Source of the DNA: Acarospora socialis
Taxonomy: Eukaryota; Ascomycota; Lecanoromycetes; Acarosporales; Acarosporaceae
Length of the DNA stretch: 64,000 bases
Reading direction: 5' to 3'
NCBI GenBank assembly: GCA_025617375.2
Contig: JAMYGW020000002.1
Coordinates: 1,612,001-1,676,000, forward strand
Shown here: in pieces, positions 13,041-24,378 of the stretch
Layout: every line of letters starts with the position of its first letter
How positions within the stretch are numbered: position 1 is the stretch's first letter
Made by a program: the position numbers and the translations under genes
Notes under the pieces: generated by a model
What the model saw: only the letters and a program-made list of their open reading frames with translations
Told to the model about the DNA's origin: nothing
The model's database searches: none

Positions 13041-13617
13041 TTTCAATTCTTTTGAATCTGACCAGTTATGATTTCTCCGTTCCTAGGTTCCGTATCGAGC
13101 GGCTGTGGCGGGTGCTATGTAAAGGTAGTGTTGGTGGTTGCGCTCGAATGTAGGCTTACTCAGATTGAACATGGGATCTAAGGTACTCATATGAATGGCC
13201 TACAGACTAACAGTAGTGGGGGGGTTCCGGGTGCCCCGCGATAAGGCTAATCTGATGATTATTAATCTTCAACCCTAGATGTAAATTTGCTATACTTAGG
13301 GGGAGAAATACACACAAGAGTGATATACGAAAGGGGATGACACCCACGTAAAGTCGGTGAGCATCATACTTATAGCTTGTGTCACATAGTAGTTTTCGTC
13401 TTAGACGTTGTGCATCTAAAGCTGCATGTATAAGCGCGATGCACGTCTCACGGTTATGTCATCTTATACACAAACGTCAACGTCAACTGTTGAGTCGAGA
13501 TTACCTTACTAAGGTCAGAAAACTCATTGTTTCATTTCATGAAATGTCCAGAAGCACTTTGTTCTTCTAGAACTGCAACACTACTGTAGGGTCACGACAT
13601 TCAAGGAAATTCTCATC
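13041..13617. promoter_or_regulatory. Divergent intergenic region, peroxiredoxin / DUF1348
   Basis: About 580 bp between divergent start codons, so it must contain both promoters. I see no clear consensus site and no other gene. Confidence 0.5.
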
Positions 13618-14308
13618 ATGCTCAAACAATCCATTTCCTTACTGGGGAGATGCCACACTGTCGGAAGTCAATCTCATTCAGCTGTGGTCAAGCCCCTGTC
13701 CAACAATCACCAGCTGAAGGTAGGCGTGAGAATTTTCTCGTCCACGGCTCCGTCACGTCGAATCCTTGAGTCGCCGGGCGAGGTCATCAACGCTCCGCCT
13801 TTCACCGAAGAGACAGCGAGGATGAAAGTCAAGGTAGCTCAGGACTTGTGGAACACCAGGTACGCGAACGTTGACGTCTCAGTAATTTCTATCAATGGAA
13901 CGAATGACCGGTTGACTCGTCACTCACAGGGATCCGGAAAAGATCGTGAAAGCGTATACAGAAAACAGCATCTGGCGCAACCGAGACCAATTTGCTGTCG
14001 GACACGCCGAGATCGTCGAGCTCTTGACTAAGAAGTGGGAGAAAGAGAAGGAGTACCGTCTGCGTAAGGAGCTGTTCTGTTTGGGCGACGAAAGGATTGC
14101 CGTCCAGTTCTGGTACGAGTATCGGGACGCCCTCGATGGTATGAAGTGGAAGCGATGTTATGGCCTTGAGGATTGGACGTTTGATGTTGATGGCCGTATG
14201 CGGAAGAGGCAGATGAGCGGAAATGATATCGAGCTCAAAGACGGAGAAAGGTGGTTTGTGGAAGGCAAGAGTGTGGAGGACGCCGAGATTGGGGAAAAGC
14301 ATTGGTGA
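13618..14308 (+). CDS. DUF1348 / SnoaL-like (NTF2-fold) protein
   Basis: Two exons, 13618-13859 and 13930-14308, coding 206 aa. From about residue 57 the protein follows the DUF1348 pattern closely: PPFTEETARMKVKVAQDLWN, then DPEKIVKAYTENSIWRNR across the splice, then the KKWEKEKEYRLRKELF and RIAVQFWYEYRD blocks. This is a small alpha+beta barrel domain found in bacteria and fungi whose reaction is not established. The first 50-55 residues are an extension rich in Ser, Arg and hydroxylated residues with few acids (MLKQSISLLGRCHTVGSQSH), resembling a mitochondrial presequence. Mitochondrial location is an inference. The downstream gene is convergent, 200 bp away. Confidence 0.88.
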
Positions 14309-14508
14309 TTGGATCAAATACGGTCGAACAAGATAATGAGCAAAGGAGATAGCGAGCAATTGACGCAGAATCATATTTCTTTTCCTAAATTACATTTTGA
14401 TTCGTGACCTCCGGTGCTTCACATTGTGTTAGATTCTTCAACGCTCGCACCCTGTGCCATCTCTCCCTTGTTAAGAGGCGGTCCGTGAGCGCGTAATTCT
14501 TATGATTA

Positions 14509-16007
14509 CTACTCCTCAACGAAGGGCTGTAGCCGCTCCATCAGTTCCTCCTCGCTCAGCTCCTCGCCGGACCACTGTTGCTCGACACCATCAGGTCGCT
14601 GCTTTGGCGGAATCAATACATCGCTGACTACTTGAATCACACCATCTCTCGCGATGCCATCCTCAATGGTGACGCTAGAGAAGCCGTTGATCTTGATCCT
14701 GATGAAGCGCCCATAACGAGCAATATCAATGCTTAGCGAGCGGTCCTCGAGAAGAGTCGGTAGATCAAACTATGCCCAGAGATCTTAGTGTCGGAACGCG
14801 GAGCGAATGGACCTAGGCTGAACTTACGTGAAAGTATCCTTTCGGGATGTGGTTTTCTGCTGACTCATCTGACTTATCATAGTAGGCATCAGAGTACAGG
14901 GTTCGATTCGCCACGACGTGGTATTTCAAAAGGGCCTTCAGGTACTTCTGGCCGTATCTGCTGAACAAGAACGCATTGATCCTGGGGCCAAGCTTGCGGA
15001 ATGCGAAGTTTGAGGGCGCAAAGAGGGTGCCTCCGACATGGTTCGAAGTGTCGTTGAGAACAGGAATGAGACCGGTCTTGCCAAGACCAAGTTCGAGCGT
15101 GCTGAATTCGCCAGGTAGAAGGTCGATGATCTCCATAGCCGTTGGCGGTGGAACAATGATACTATCAACACCGTGGATGACACCATTGGTACCGAACTGA
15201 ATTCGTTGTCAATATGGACTCCAGAATAGGGTTCATAGCTGTGGCACTTACTATGTCTACGGCGACAATGCGACTGTAAAAGTTGACCGTCAGTCCCCTC
15301 AATCCAATGTTCGTGCTCAACCTTTGCGGCTCATCACCAAGCTCCTCGCTCCTCAGCAATGTCGGGATGGTATGCGTAACCAGCACCCGACCCGCTGGAT
15401 AAAATTCTGAGGATACATGGTACGTCAACACCTTTTTGAGGAGTTCCTTTGAAGGCTTGGGGGCATGCTCGGGAACTTTCTCAAAAGCGCTGTCAATAGG
15501 GGCAAAGACGGTATAATTTGCTGCCGTGCCGTTCAAGAGCTGTACCAGGTCATCGTACTCATCGATGAGCTTCGCAAGTTTTGTTGTATACTTGCTCTCC
15601 GAGATGAGCTGATACACGGTCATGTTGGGTTTGTGCTTATCTCCATGGTGACCGTGGTGACCATGATGCCCATGATGTCCGTGATGCTCAAGAATGTCGA
15701 TGTTGTCAAGAGCAGTATCCAGCCAGGCTTTGCTGTCGAAAGCGGTCTCTTTCACCGACTCGCTCACTTTACGTCTAGTCTCCGTAGCGAGCTCCACAGC
15801 CTCGTCTAAGGCATTCTTCGAGCTCTGAAGAACTCGGGAGAAGGTGTTCTCAAACTCCGGGACAAGTTGATCTTTCGAGGGAAGGTGTTCGAAAATGGAT
15901 CCAGATGTTCTGTCTGTTTGGATGGCAATTTGGCTCATAACCTGCTCATCAGGGATGACGAAGGCCGTTGTGAGTGCCGCAAGGGGCAAGACGTGGGTGA
16001 ACTTCAT
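14509..16007 (-). CDS. Secreted protein with two FAS1 (fasciclin) domains
   Basis: Three exons: 16007-15252, 15196-14828 and 14769-14509, 461 aa. Starting at MKFTHVLPL there is a clear signal peptide (hydrophobic core about residues 4-17). Residues 30-100 are a helical, charged spacer, followed by five HHG repeats (residues 108-122) and then two FAS1 domains (about 128-265 and 275-445), each with the NYTVFAPIDSAF/GTLFAPSNFAF type motif and a later YHV motif. FAS1 proteins are extracellular or vacuolar adhesion-type proteins. The histidine-glycine tract may bind metal, which is inference. N-glycosylation sequons (for example NMT, NGT, NYT) are present. No GPI-anchor signal is seen at the C-terminus, which is acidic (ends LQPFVEE). 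An upstream in-frame start exists but would bury the signal peptide. Confidence 0.92.
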
Positions 16008-17065
16008 GATCGTAATTGATGTGCCCCAAAAGCTCCACTGTAGGACCATTGGTGAGCAAGAGGCATAAAAAAGTTCTTTCTGACTTTAGGTCTATGACGC
16101 TAGGACTTACGAGAGAAGTTGTGAAGCCGGAGAACAACAGATGGGTAGATTACTTCTCTACAGCAACCGTATGTCCTTGTCCTAGATTCAGGTATCAGAA
16201 GAACAGAATGAGTTCGGTGATATGAGTTTACTGCCCGCCACAAGGCAACTGCAGGTAATCGTATCACTTACGCGTCCCACCCGAGACAACCATAAGGTAA
16301 TCAATGACGAGGCTTGCGCTTAGATAAGCGTCCCGGAGCCATGCCCCGCACTTATGGTAATCACTCAGATCGATCACATTATCATTATTGACGGTGAAGA
16401 GTAACTCCTTAATAGTTGGAGTTCAGAACGGAGTCATATGAGCTTCACCAGGGTAGCTGGGTATGGGTCAGGATGGATTCTTTGTAGCTTGTTCATGGAA
16501 AAGCGGTCTCGACAAGAATAGGTGTCGACCAAAACCAGGGCAGAACATCAGGTATAGTAGTCGCATTCGATCAGGGGCAAGCTACCTTAATGGGGTATTA
16601 TTCTACTACCTACCTTAGACAACAATAATGTGCAGTACCTCGTACCTGGCACGAAGACTTACAGGTTTTGGGCTGAGGCAATCGTGACGTCTTGGCGTGG
16701 GAACGACGTGGGTTTCTGTATACCCAGTTAGTACCTGGAACTTTACTCAAATCGGACCACTCGGTAAAGATCAAGACCCGTAAGACAGGGATGACGCATG
16801 TCTGCTATTGGCCGTTATCGATAGCGCTCTCATGTAGCTTGGCTTTTGACGCACAAGAAGCTTGTTTTCTGATGACGATGCTTCTTGATCCTGGAGCTCG
16901 ACAACTCACCGTTAGGTACTGGAAGCTTGATACTTCCTTTATAATTGTCAAGCTCCGCCTTTCATTGCTCTCAGTTCGAAGTCACCTTGGCTGATTTCAT
17001 CTTCATTGACATAGGCAACATCATTCAGACCTGAACCTTGACCTTGTGTCGTTTAATTGCCCACG
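16008..17065. promoter_or_regulatory. Divergent intergenic region, FAS1 protein / glutamate decarboxylase
   Basis: About 1.06 kb between two divergent start codons. It presumably holds both promoters and 5' leaders. I see no gene, tRNA or repeat. A 100-aa open frame at 16692-16994 (+) matches nothing I recognise and is not called. Confidence 0.5.
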
Positions 17066-18923
17066 ATGCCTCTTGCAAAACACGTAAGTCATAAGCGTTT
17101 CCTTCATATTCCTTCAATACACCTTACTTAACAGTACAATTGAACTCAGGATCGATCCAAGCTCATGTTTAGCTAGGTCGATCCCGATGCGCTCGTGAAA
17201 ATTGTTCATGACCACCCCGAAGAAGCTCATCGTCACCGTGTCCATACTAAACATGCACTGAGCCACACCACACCCTACTCTACCAAATACGCCAGTCAGC
17301 AGGAGCTCTCTAAGTTTCAGATTCCTCAAGATGGAGCGCCCGCGGACTCGGTGCATCAGATGCTCAAGGATGAGCTGGATCTAGACGGCAGACCTAATCT
17401 GAATTTGGCCAGCTTCGTCGGCACGTACATGGAGCGTGAAGGCGAAGCCCTCATGATCGAGAACTTATCCAAGAACATGTCTGACGCGGATGAGTACCCT
17501 GCCATGATGGCCATGCACGCTCGCTGCGTTTCAATCATCGCCAATCTTTGGGGTGCGCAGAAAGGCGAAACTGCAATTGGGTCCGCCACAACCGGTTCTT
17601 CAGAGGCTATCCATCTGGGTGGTCTTGCCATGAAGCGTCGTTGGCAGGAGAAGCGCCAAGCAGCTGGCAAGGACACCTCAAAGCCGAACATCCTCATGGG
17701 TGCCAATGCGCAGGTGGCCTTGGAGAAGTTTGCCAGATACTTTGAGGTCGAGGCGCGGATCTTACCTGTCAGCAAGAAGAGCAATTTCAGGCTTGACCCC
17801 GAGCTCGTGAAGCAGAACATTGACGAAAATACCATCGGTGTATTCGTTATTCTGGGAAGCACCTATACTGGGCATTACGAGCCCGTGGAAGAGATCTCGA
17901 AGATCCTGGACGAGTACGAGCAGAAGACTGGTGTTGATATTCCCATCCACGTTGATGCTGCGAGTGGTGGATTCATTGCCCCGTTCACCAATGCTAAGGT
18001 TGGTGGGCCAAAATGGTACGCTCCTCTCCGCCCATGTGGCAATGTACAGGCCTAATAACTGATCATATGCAGGAACTTCCAGCTCCCCCGCGTGAAGTCA
18101 ATCAACACCTCCGGACATAAGTTTGGTCTAGTGTACGCTGGACTTGGGTGGATTATTTGGCGTGACCAGAGCCTGCTTCCGAAGTACCTGATTTTCGAGC
18201 TTCACTACCTCGGTGGTACGGAGGAATCCTACACTCTCAACTTCTCTCGCCCTGGTGCCCAGGTGATAGCCCAGTACTACAACCTGATTCACCTGGGTTT
18301 TAATGGATTCAGAAGCATCATGGAAAACGCCTTGTCTAATGCGAGACTGCTGAGTAAGACGTTAGAGGCTACTGGCTGGTATGTTTGCGTTAGCGACATC
18401 CACCGCAAGAAGGGCGAACACGAGTTCAAGGGGACGAAGGAAGCAGTATTTGGCAAGAAGGACGAGACCAGCGCAGATTACAACGCTGGATTGCCAGTTG
18501 TGGCGTTCCGCTTCTCGGATGACTTCAAGAAGGACTACCCACACGTCAAGCAAGAGAGCGTCAGCACCCTCCTCCGCGTTCGGCAGTACATCATTCCCAG
18601 TAAGCTCTCCGTCTTGCCCAAGCCTCAGCCATTCACAACGCTAACCATCCCTAGACTATGCTCTCCCCCCTGACGAAGACAAGACCGAGATTTTGCGTGT
18701 TGTTGTCCGCGAGTCCATGTCAATGGACCTGCTCGACCGTCTGATTGCCGATATCTGCGCTGTGACTGAGACGCTCATGACGACTGATGCAGCTAATCTC
18801 GCTGCCTTCCAGCCCGGTAGCTCGAGTGTCGAAAAGGAACACTCCAGCTTAGGTCACTTGGCCAAGGATAGGCACAAAGGCAAACGCCCGATGAGTGAGG
18901 GTGTGCATAGATCTGTGTGTTAG
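17066..18923 (+). CDS. Glutamate decarboxylase (PLP-dependent)
   Basis: Converts L-glutamate to GABA and CO2, the entry to the GABA shunt. Four exons: 17066-17083, 17177-18015, 18073-18599 and 18655-18923, 550 aa. The first exon encodes just MPLAKH. Group II decarboxylase features are all present: the TTGSSEA block that contacts the substrate, HVDAASGGF with Asp266 for the PLP ring nitrogen, and SINTSGHKFG with the Schiff-base lysine at about residue 302. Each splice restores the family reading (W-N-F-Q-L-P and I-P-N-Y-A-L-P). The C-terminal tail beyond the catalytic fold is rich in Lys, His and Ser. Calmodulin-binding tails occur in some GADs, but I cannot claim one here. The cytosol is the expected location. 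The next gene is convergent. Confidence 0.96.
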
Positions 18924-19271
18924 CCACCTTCTGGGAGGAACGTTTTCTGCAGGAAGTCAGAGGCGTAAGCAGTGGGTCCGTTCCATTAGACATAGAAGCA
19001 CGACTTGAGAGATTAGGGCCCCGTTCCTAGAGCCAGGTGCGAGAAGGCTACTTATGAGAGATCGAGTGTGGCTCGGTACTTATGACCGGAATGACAGATA
19101 GCAAGATTATGCAGCAATACTATAAGATCTTAAGTGATTCTATCTCAATATAATATTGGCCTTTCCACAGTGAGAGCCGCAGTCGAGTGCCAACATTCGC
19201 CTTTGGGGTATCTCTACAATCTAAGCAATCTAAGAATTAGCTGAACAAACCTACCCACGATCAGCATCAAT
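18924..19271. other. Convergent 3' intergenic region
   Basis: About 350 bp between the stops of glutamate decarboxylase (+) and the Ivy1-like gene (-). It should hold both 3' ends. Nothing else seen. Confidence 0.5.
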
Positions 19272-20525
19272 CTACGGAAGCTCTTGCTCCCCTGTATCAC
19301 TATCCTCCAATCCAATCTCCTCGGGTATAACATCATCATGCTGCGGACTTGTGCTTGAGCTGCCATCTCCGTCAGCGATTTCTCTGAGCGGTCTCTCCGA
19401 CTCCCAGACGGAAGCGTGCCGCTCTGATGCCGAATCGAGTACTGGAGGCGGCGAGAAGAGGCGCATCGGCTGGTCAGCGGCCTCCGCATCAAAGATACAG
19501 GACTCGTCATGATCCCGGCCGTCCACCACGGCAAAAGACGCGGCCTCAGCCAAGCTCGCAGCTCTCTGCTCGCCATCTCGCGGTATCCCAAACGACTGGT
19601 CAACAATCGGCACCAGACCGTTCACCGTATTCGCTCCAGTCCGCGCGTCTCCCCGGCCTTCGTCCTCCCCCGCAAACGGATCCTGCCCCCTCTCCAACAA
19701 CTCCTCCAACCCACCCCCCGCCCACCCTTTCCTCGCCAACCCCTCGAAAATCTCCAACTCGGCCCGCACAAGACTGCTCGAGCACTCGACTACCTTCTTA
19801 CTCATCTCCTGACTCTGCCCCAGCAGCGCCTGCGCATGCGACCCGTGCAACGCCGTGAACGCATCCAACCTGCCCGTCAAGGCCACCAGATGGGCCCGCA
19901 AGCCATGCACGTCCCACCTCTTGGCGGAGTGCAGTTTCGCGCCGTCGGCCTCCGCCTTGCGGATCTCCTTGGCGCGGACCCGGGCCTCGGTCTGGTACGC
20001 GACCTCCTCCTCTTCGATCTGCCGGCGCCAGACGTCGAGTTCGCCGAGCAGGGGCACCTCGAGGGCGCGGTAGACGGTCTCGGAGAGGATCTGCTGGTGG
20101 TTGGAGAGCAGGTGGTGGATGCCGGCAGCGGTGAGGATGGCGTCGGCGGTGCAGGGCTCGATGGTGGTGTAGGAGGTCGAGGGCGTGTAGAGGGGGGAGG
20201 AGCGGGCTTCTTTGAGCCGGGCGCAGGATTCGAGGGCGCTGCCGAAGGAGGAGGCCGCGGTTGAGAGGGTGCCGAGGGCGAGGCGGTAGGTTTTGGCGGT
20301 TGTTAGGAGGTCGGTGTAGGCTTGCTGGGAGAGGGCTAGGTCGGTCTGGGATAGATAGGGGTGGGTGTTCGCTGATGGGGGTAGTGGGGGTTGTGGAGAA
20401 GGAGGTGGTGGTATTAATGGCGGAGCTATGGCATTAAGAACAGGGAACGCGTTTGGCGCTGATTGTAACGAGTGTGGTTTAGGATATTCCTCCACTGAAG
20501 GCGAAGAGAGAGCCGAAGAGGGCAT
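19272..20525 (-). CDS. IVY1: Ivy1-like vacuolar I-BAR phospholipid-binding protein
   Basis: Single-exon gene, 417 aa from ATG at 20525. The triplet further upstream that extends the frame is TTG, not ATG. Residues about 50-290 form a mostly helical, coiled-coil region that follows the fungal Ivy1 pattern: YLSQTDLALSQQAYTDLL, then KLHSAKRWDVHGLRAHLVAL, then the signature SSLVRAELEIFEGLARKGW followed by GGGLEELLERG. In yeast Ivy1 is an inverted-BAR protein at the vacuole that binds phospholipids, Ypt7 and Vps33 and is linked to TORC1 control. That role is transferred from the family. The N-terminus is Pro/Ser-rich and the C-terminal third acidic and probably disordered. It shares a roughly 300-bp upstream region with the divergent thioesterase gene. 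Confidence 0.85.
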   Translation of the reverse strand: MPSSALSSPSVEEYPKPHSLQSAPNAFPVLNAIAPPLIPPPPSPQPPLPPSANTHPYLSQTDLALSQQAYTDLLTTAKTYRLALGTLSTAASSFGSALESCARLKEARSSPLYTPSTSYTTIEPCTADAILTAAGIHHLLSNHQQILSETVYRALEVPLLGELDVWRRQIEEEEVAYQTEARVRAKEIRKAEADGAKLHSAKRWDVHGLRAHLVALTGRLDAFTALHGSHAQALLGQSQEMSKKVVECSSSLVRAELEIFEGLARKGWAGGGLEELLERGQDPFAGEDEGRGDARTGANTVNGLVPIVDQSFGIPRDGEQRAASLAEAASFAVVDGRDHDESCIFDAEAADQPMRLFSPPPVLDSASERHASVWESERPLREIADGDGSSSTSPQHDDVIPEEIGLEDSDTGEQELP

Positions 20526-20827
20526 GGCTTGTCTTAGGTAAAGAATGTACGTCCCATCAACGTTCTGCAATTGGTGTCGTCGCAGTCTGCAGGTCCATCC
20601 ACCACGTCAAATCCGTCGTCTGTGAGCGGTTGATAGAGCTCAAAGAAATTAACGCACGTGCATGTGTCAAATGCCATTGTTTACAATAACTAGCGAAATT
20701 TCTGCCGAAGGCGGTGAGAGGCCCCACTACCCCCCTGTCTTGGATACCCGACCGTTATCGATATCGACGTCTTCCATACTCTCATCTCACTCGGATCCGA
20801 AGCTCAACACCTCCAAAGATTCAAATC
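20526..20827. promoter_or_regulatory. Short divergent promoter region, IVY1-like / APT1
   Basis: Only 302 bp separate the divergent start codons, so the two genes probably share a bidirectional promoter. No firm motif called. Confidence 0.5.
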
Positions 20828-22101
20828 ATGGCAGGCCCTGCTGCTCTTGTCGTCCCGGCACTGAAGAAGCACACTGCCACAGTTATCATCGCCCATGGGC
20901 TCGGTGACAGGTAGGTTAGGCAACAGGTTTAGAACGTATCAGGTCCTAGCATTTCATAGCTGACTCGGACGCACAGCGGTGCAGGATGGTACGGACAAAT
21001 CTACTGGTTATACCACCATATACGAGCCTAACTAACAGGATCTGCAACGTTCTAAAGGGTCGGCTTGGCTGAGAATTGGCGACGGAGAGGGAAGTTTGAG
21101 GAAGTGGCCTTCATATTCCCTAACGCTCCCACCATCCCTATCACCGTTGTGAGTCTGCCCTCAATATACCAGCTCTAGACCTCTCCCTTACGCCTGGTAA
21201 CTGACAACATCCGCAGAACTTCGGCATGCGAATGCCAGGTTAGAGCAATTTCCTCTAATAAGAATAAACTATCTTTGCCTTTATCATCTTTTTGTGCTTG
21301 GCTTAATTCAATTTTACACTCTATTTTAGGGTGGTACGGTAGGATCCATCTCCCATTTCCTTCTCATCAATTGCTCCGCTTTGCTTATCACAAGTACTAG
21401 ACATAGTAAGACCGCGCAATGCCGTCCGTCCGCTTGCCGCTCGCACCCTATCCTCACCCCCACCACTCCTATCATCCACACCACAACACCACACAACTAA
21501 CACCCTCCTCTCTCTTCTCACAACAGACAACCTTCTCCGAGCTCGCCCAAGCCCACGATGAGCCCGGCATCCTCCGCTCGCGCACCTACTTCCACAGCCT
21601 GATCGCCGACGAAATCGCCAAAGGCATCCCGTCCACACGTATCGTGCTCGGCGGCTTCTCGCAGGGCGGCGCCATCTCCATCTTCAGTGGCATCACGTGT
21701 CCGCAGAAACTCGGCGGCATCTTCGGCCTGTCGAGTTATCTGCTGATGCACGGCAAGATCCGCGAGTTGGTGCCGGCTGAGAACCCGAATAAGGAAAAGG
21801 CCATCTTCATGGGGCATGGGGATAAGGATCCGTTGGTCAAGTACGAGTGGGGAACGAGGACTGCGGAAATCTTGAAGGAGTGGGGGTGGAAGGTGGATTT
21901 TAGGACTTATCCGTATGTTTTTACTTTCGCTCCACTTCGATGTGTGGCGGTTCGGTGTGGAGTGAGAGAGTGGGCGGATGCTGATGTGCAGGTCTTAGGG
22001 GTCTGGTACACTCGGCGGATCCGAAAGAGATTGATGATCTGGAGAGGTATCTGCAGGAGCGGCTGCCGCCTGTTGGGGACGGTGCGCAGTCTGGAACTTG
22101 A
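20828..22101 (+). CDS. APT1: Acyl-protein thioesterase 1 (eight exons, 5-nt microexon)
   Basis: Serine hydrolase that removes palmitate from S-acylated proteins in the cytosol. Eight exons: 20828-20910, 20977-20988, 21058-21148, 21217-21238, 21330-21338, 21401-21405, 21527-21912 and 21999-22101, 236 aa. Exons 2, 4, 5 and 6 have 12, 22, 9 and 5 nt. The joins are supported because they restore the family sequence: HGLGDSGAGW, NFGMRMPGWYDI and GLVHSADP. The catalytic triad is visible: Ser119 in GFSQGG, Asp175 in GDKDPLV and His207 in GLVHS. The oxyanion HGLGD motif is split across introns. The 5-nt exon (ACATA) has AG before and GTAAG after and supplies the D-I of WYDI; skipping it would break the frame. 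Splicing could therefore control output, though that is inference. Confidence 0.93.
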
Positions 22102-23042
22102 CTATCAACTTCTGCGTCGAAGCATAGGACCACGCTAGATGGGTGGGCTGTCATACTCTTTCTTGGTATTCTTAGTATGCTTTGGTACTTCAGAGCCAGA
22201 GCAATGCCCAAGGCTGAGGCTGAGATGCGTAGAAAGCGCCATAGAGAGTCGGCGGGTTGAACGATAGAGGCATACACCTTCCAAAAATTCGTAGGCCTTG
22301 CGATCTTCACGCATGTTGACATAGCGTCATGAACGGGAAGCGTAAACTAATATGCAAGATAGACCCTGACGCACAGATCAAAAGAGCGACCGACTAACCC
22401 CTAGCTGGGCTGTTATGGCTCCGAGCTTGTGAATCAACAGCATAGTTGTTCTTCAGTAGACTTCTCTCTTATGAGTAATGAGGCGCTGATTGTGGGAACT
22501 TCATCCGACGCAGGTTGGAGATCGTTTGGCTGCAGTGTGCTGCTCCGGATAAACAACTTTAACAATCATAATGGGATTAAACCGGAACTGGGGCATTTCT
22601 CCTGGCTAGACGTTCCGTAATTCCATCTCAGCCAAACAGGTAGGGAAAGGAAGCACATTTCAATCCATAAGGACAATACTCCATGCGGAATGCTGGCTGG
22701 CACAAAATGAGGCTCCTTTCGCTTGGAAGCCGAGTAGTTCGTTTGACTCTGTTTAAGGACTATCGACACGCTAGAGTGTCTCGTTCTGGCGCAGCTGGTC
22801 TGGATAGCCGCCGCACAGTTTGGCTCAAGAGACAATGTGGTACACAAGGTAGCCGCTATCGACGACAGCTTGCTGGCTCGAGTGTCGGTTTGATGAGCGG
22901 CTGCGGTTGGATAAAATCCACGATCACACCCTTCCTCCTGGTAAGATGACAAGAAGGAGGAAGGCGTGGGGCAGAACGAAATGCTTAGCATAAAAATAAT
23001 CTGCCAGCTCAGTGGCGTGACCCATCCTAGGTAATCTCGGTC
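22102..23042. other. Intergenic, nothing recognised
   Basis: About 940 bp between the stop of APT1 (+) and the stop of the F-box-like gene (-). Open frames here are short and overlap on opposite strands. No motif, RNA or repeat recognised. 3' ends of both genes are expected. Confidence 0.5.
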
Positions 23043-24378
23043 TCAGCGGAATGCGGGTCGCATACTCTCGCGGATCTTCCCTTGCTCATGCCAGACAATT
23101 GAGCGTTCTTCCTCCGTCCAATGACCACTTCCGCCTCTCATCCAGACGTCAGTTCGGAGGTCTTTTCTCCGCAAAGCTTCTTTGTAGTTCCGTTCCAGCT
23201 CAATGAGCAAAGCTTTATCCATAGCTATGGAGTCAGCCGCATTGTACGGTTGTCGGATTATTCCCCATTCTGAGAGCCTTCGACTGTCCCACATACAATA
23301 GTCCCATTCCCTCAAATCATCATTGCGGCCATAGTTGGGAGACACGGAGTAGGTGTAATGGTTCGACCAAAGCCATGCCTCGTTCGGTCCGTTCCCGTCA
23401 TCACCACCAGACCCCACATCCGCTTCCGTTTCCGCAATATCCATATATGCCTGGCTTGGCATATAATCCTCCACTGCTTGAACGAAGAAATCAAAGTCGG
23501 TGAAATACCTCCAGCAATAAGCCTTCTACGTTCCTCTATGTTGACCGGTTTAAGAGCTTGTATAGGAAACCGAGGCCAAGGGATAGGAAGTACTCTTTAT
23601 ACTCGTTATCTGAACTGTACGCTGCCGCTATTGTCAGAATCAAGAAGTGGAACTAGTTGAGCGAAATGCAACGCTACAAGACATCTTACTCGTGTATTGG
23701 GCAGAGTCCACACCCATTTCCCCAAGATGCACGTCATGCTGGGCAACTTCCTCAAAAGGTCGTGATAGACACCGATCGAGATAGTCATGGATGCAGTAGA
23801 GCCGGATAGAGACTGAGGAACAGCGTACTTCGATCGTGGCAGCTCAGTCTATCCAAAGGTGGTTCATACGTACGTCGCCTTTGTCTGAAGCGTACGCAGT
23901 AGAGCTCGAATCGGTACAAAGATCTGTGGATGCGGCACAGTTCCATTGTTGAAGGGGGACGAGGAGCTGGCTGAGGCTGCTTCGAAACAGGGTGCGAGGA
24001 TAGTATTGACGACGCAAAGTCCTTAGCAAAATACTCGACGTTTATCTTGTTAAATGCTAGTAGATTCATGGATAACGGGATCGGTAACGGAGCCGCTAGT
24101 TTTTCCTGCCTGTTTGCCTTATACTTCAACAGGAACGGTTTAACCTGGTCTGGCCCATAAGACTCCAGTTTGGAAGACTCATGGACCGCGAGGGCATCCG
24201 CGATGACCTCCGGATGGATTTCTCGCTGCACGACGGTGGATATGACTGACTGACGCACATCTTGGTAAACATGATAGAAAGAAGGTGATACGTGAACAAG
24301 AGCTTTCAAGGAGGCATGGTCTACCAAACGGTGGAGAACGTCACTCTTCAATTCGTAACAAAGTTCTTCTAGGGCCAT
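23043..24378 (-). pseudogene. F-box-like fungal protein, probably disrupted
   Basis: Starts MALEELCYELKSDVLHRLVD, an F-box-like N-terminus of the kind found in large fungal F-box families (substrate adaptors of SCF ubiquitin ligases). Exon 1 is 24378-23874, exon 2 is 23827-23690 (with the CIHDYLDRCLSRPFEEVAQH block) and exon 3 begins at 23609 and opens with NEYKEYFLSLGLGFLYKLLN. The C-terminal part (about 23480-23043) carries the typical LREWDYCMWDSRRLSEWGI motif and ends RPAFR. Between about 23560 and 23480 the reading shifts frame twice: an NIEERRRLIAGG stretch lies in a second frame and the YFTDFDFFVQAVEDYM stretch in a third. I find no intron with good signals that joins them. So the gene is either a young pseudogene, carries sequence errors, or has a splice I cannot see. 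The partner protein is unknown. Confidence 0.6.

Noticed and set aside
19509-20264. A 251-codon plus-strand frame opposite the Ivy1-like gene
   Set aside because: It mirrors the GC-rich Ivy1-like coding sequence and has no recognisable domain.
22566-22991. A 141-codon minus-strand frame between APT1 and the F-box-like gene
   Set aside because: It overlaps plus-strand frames of similar size and has no domain or family pattern.
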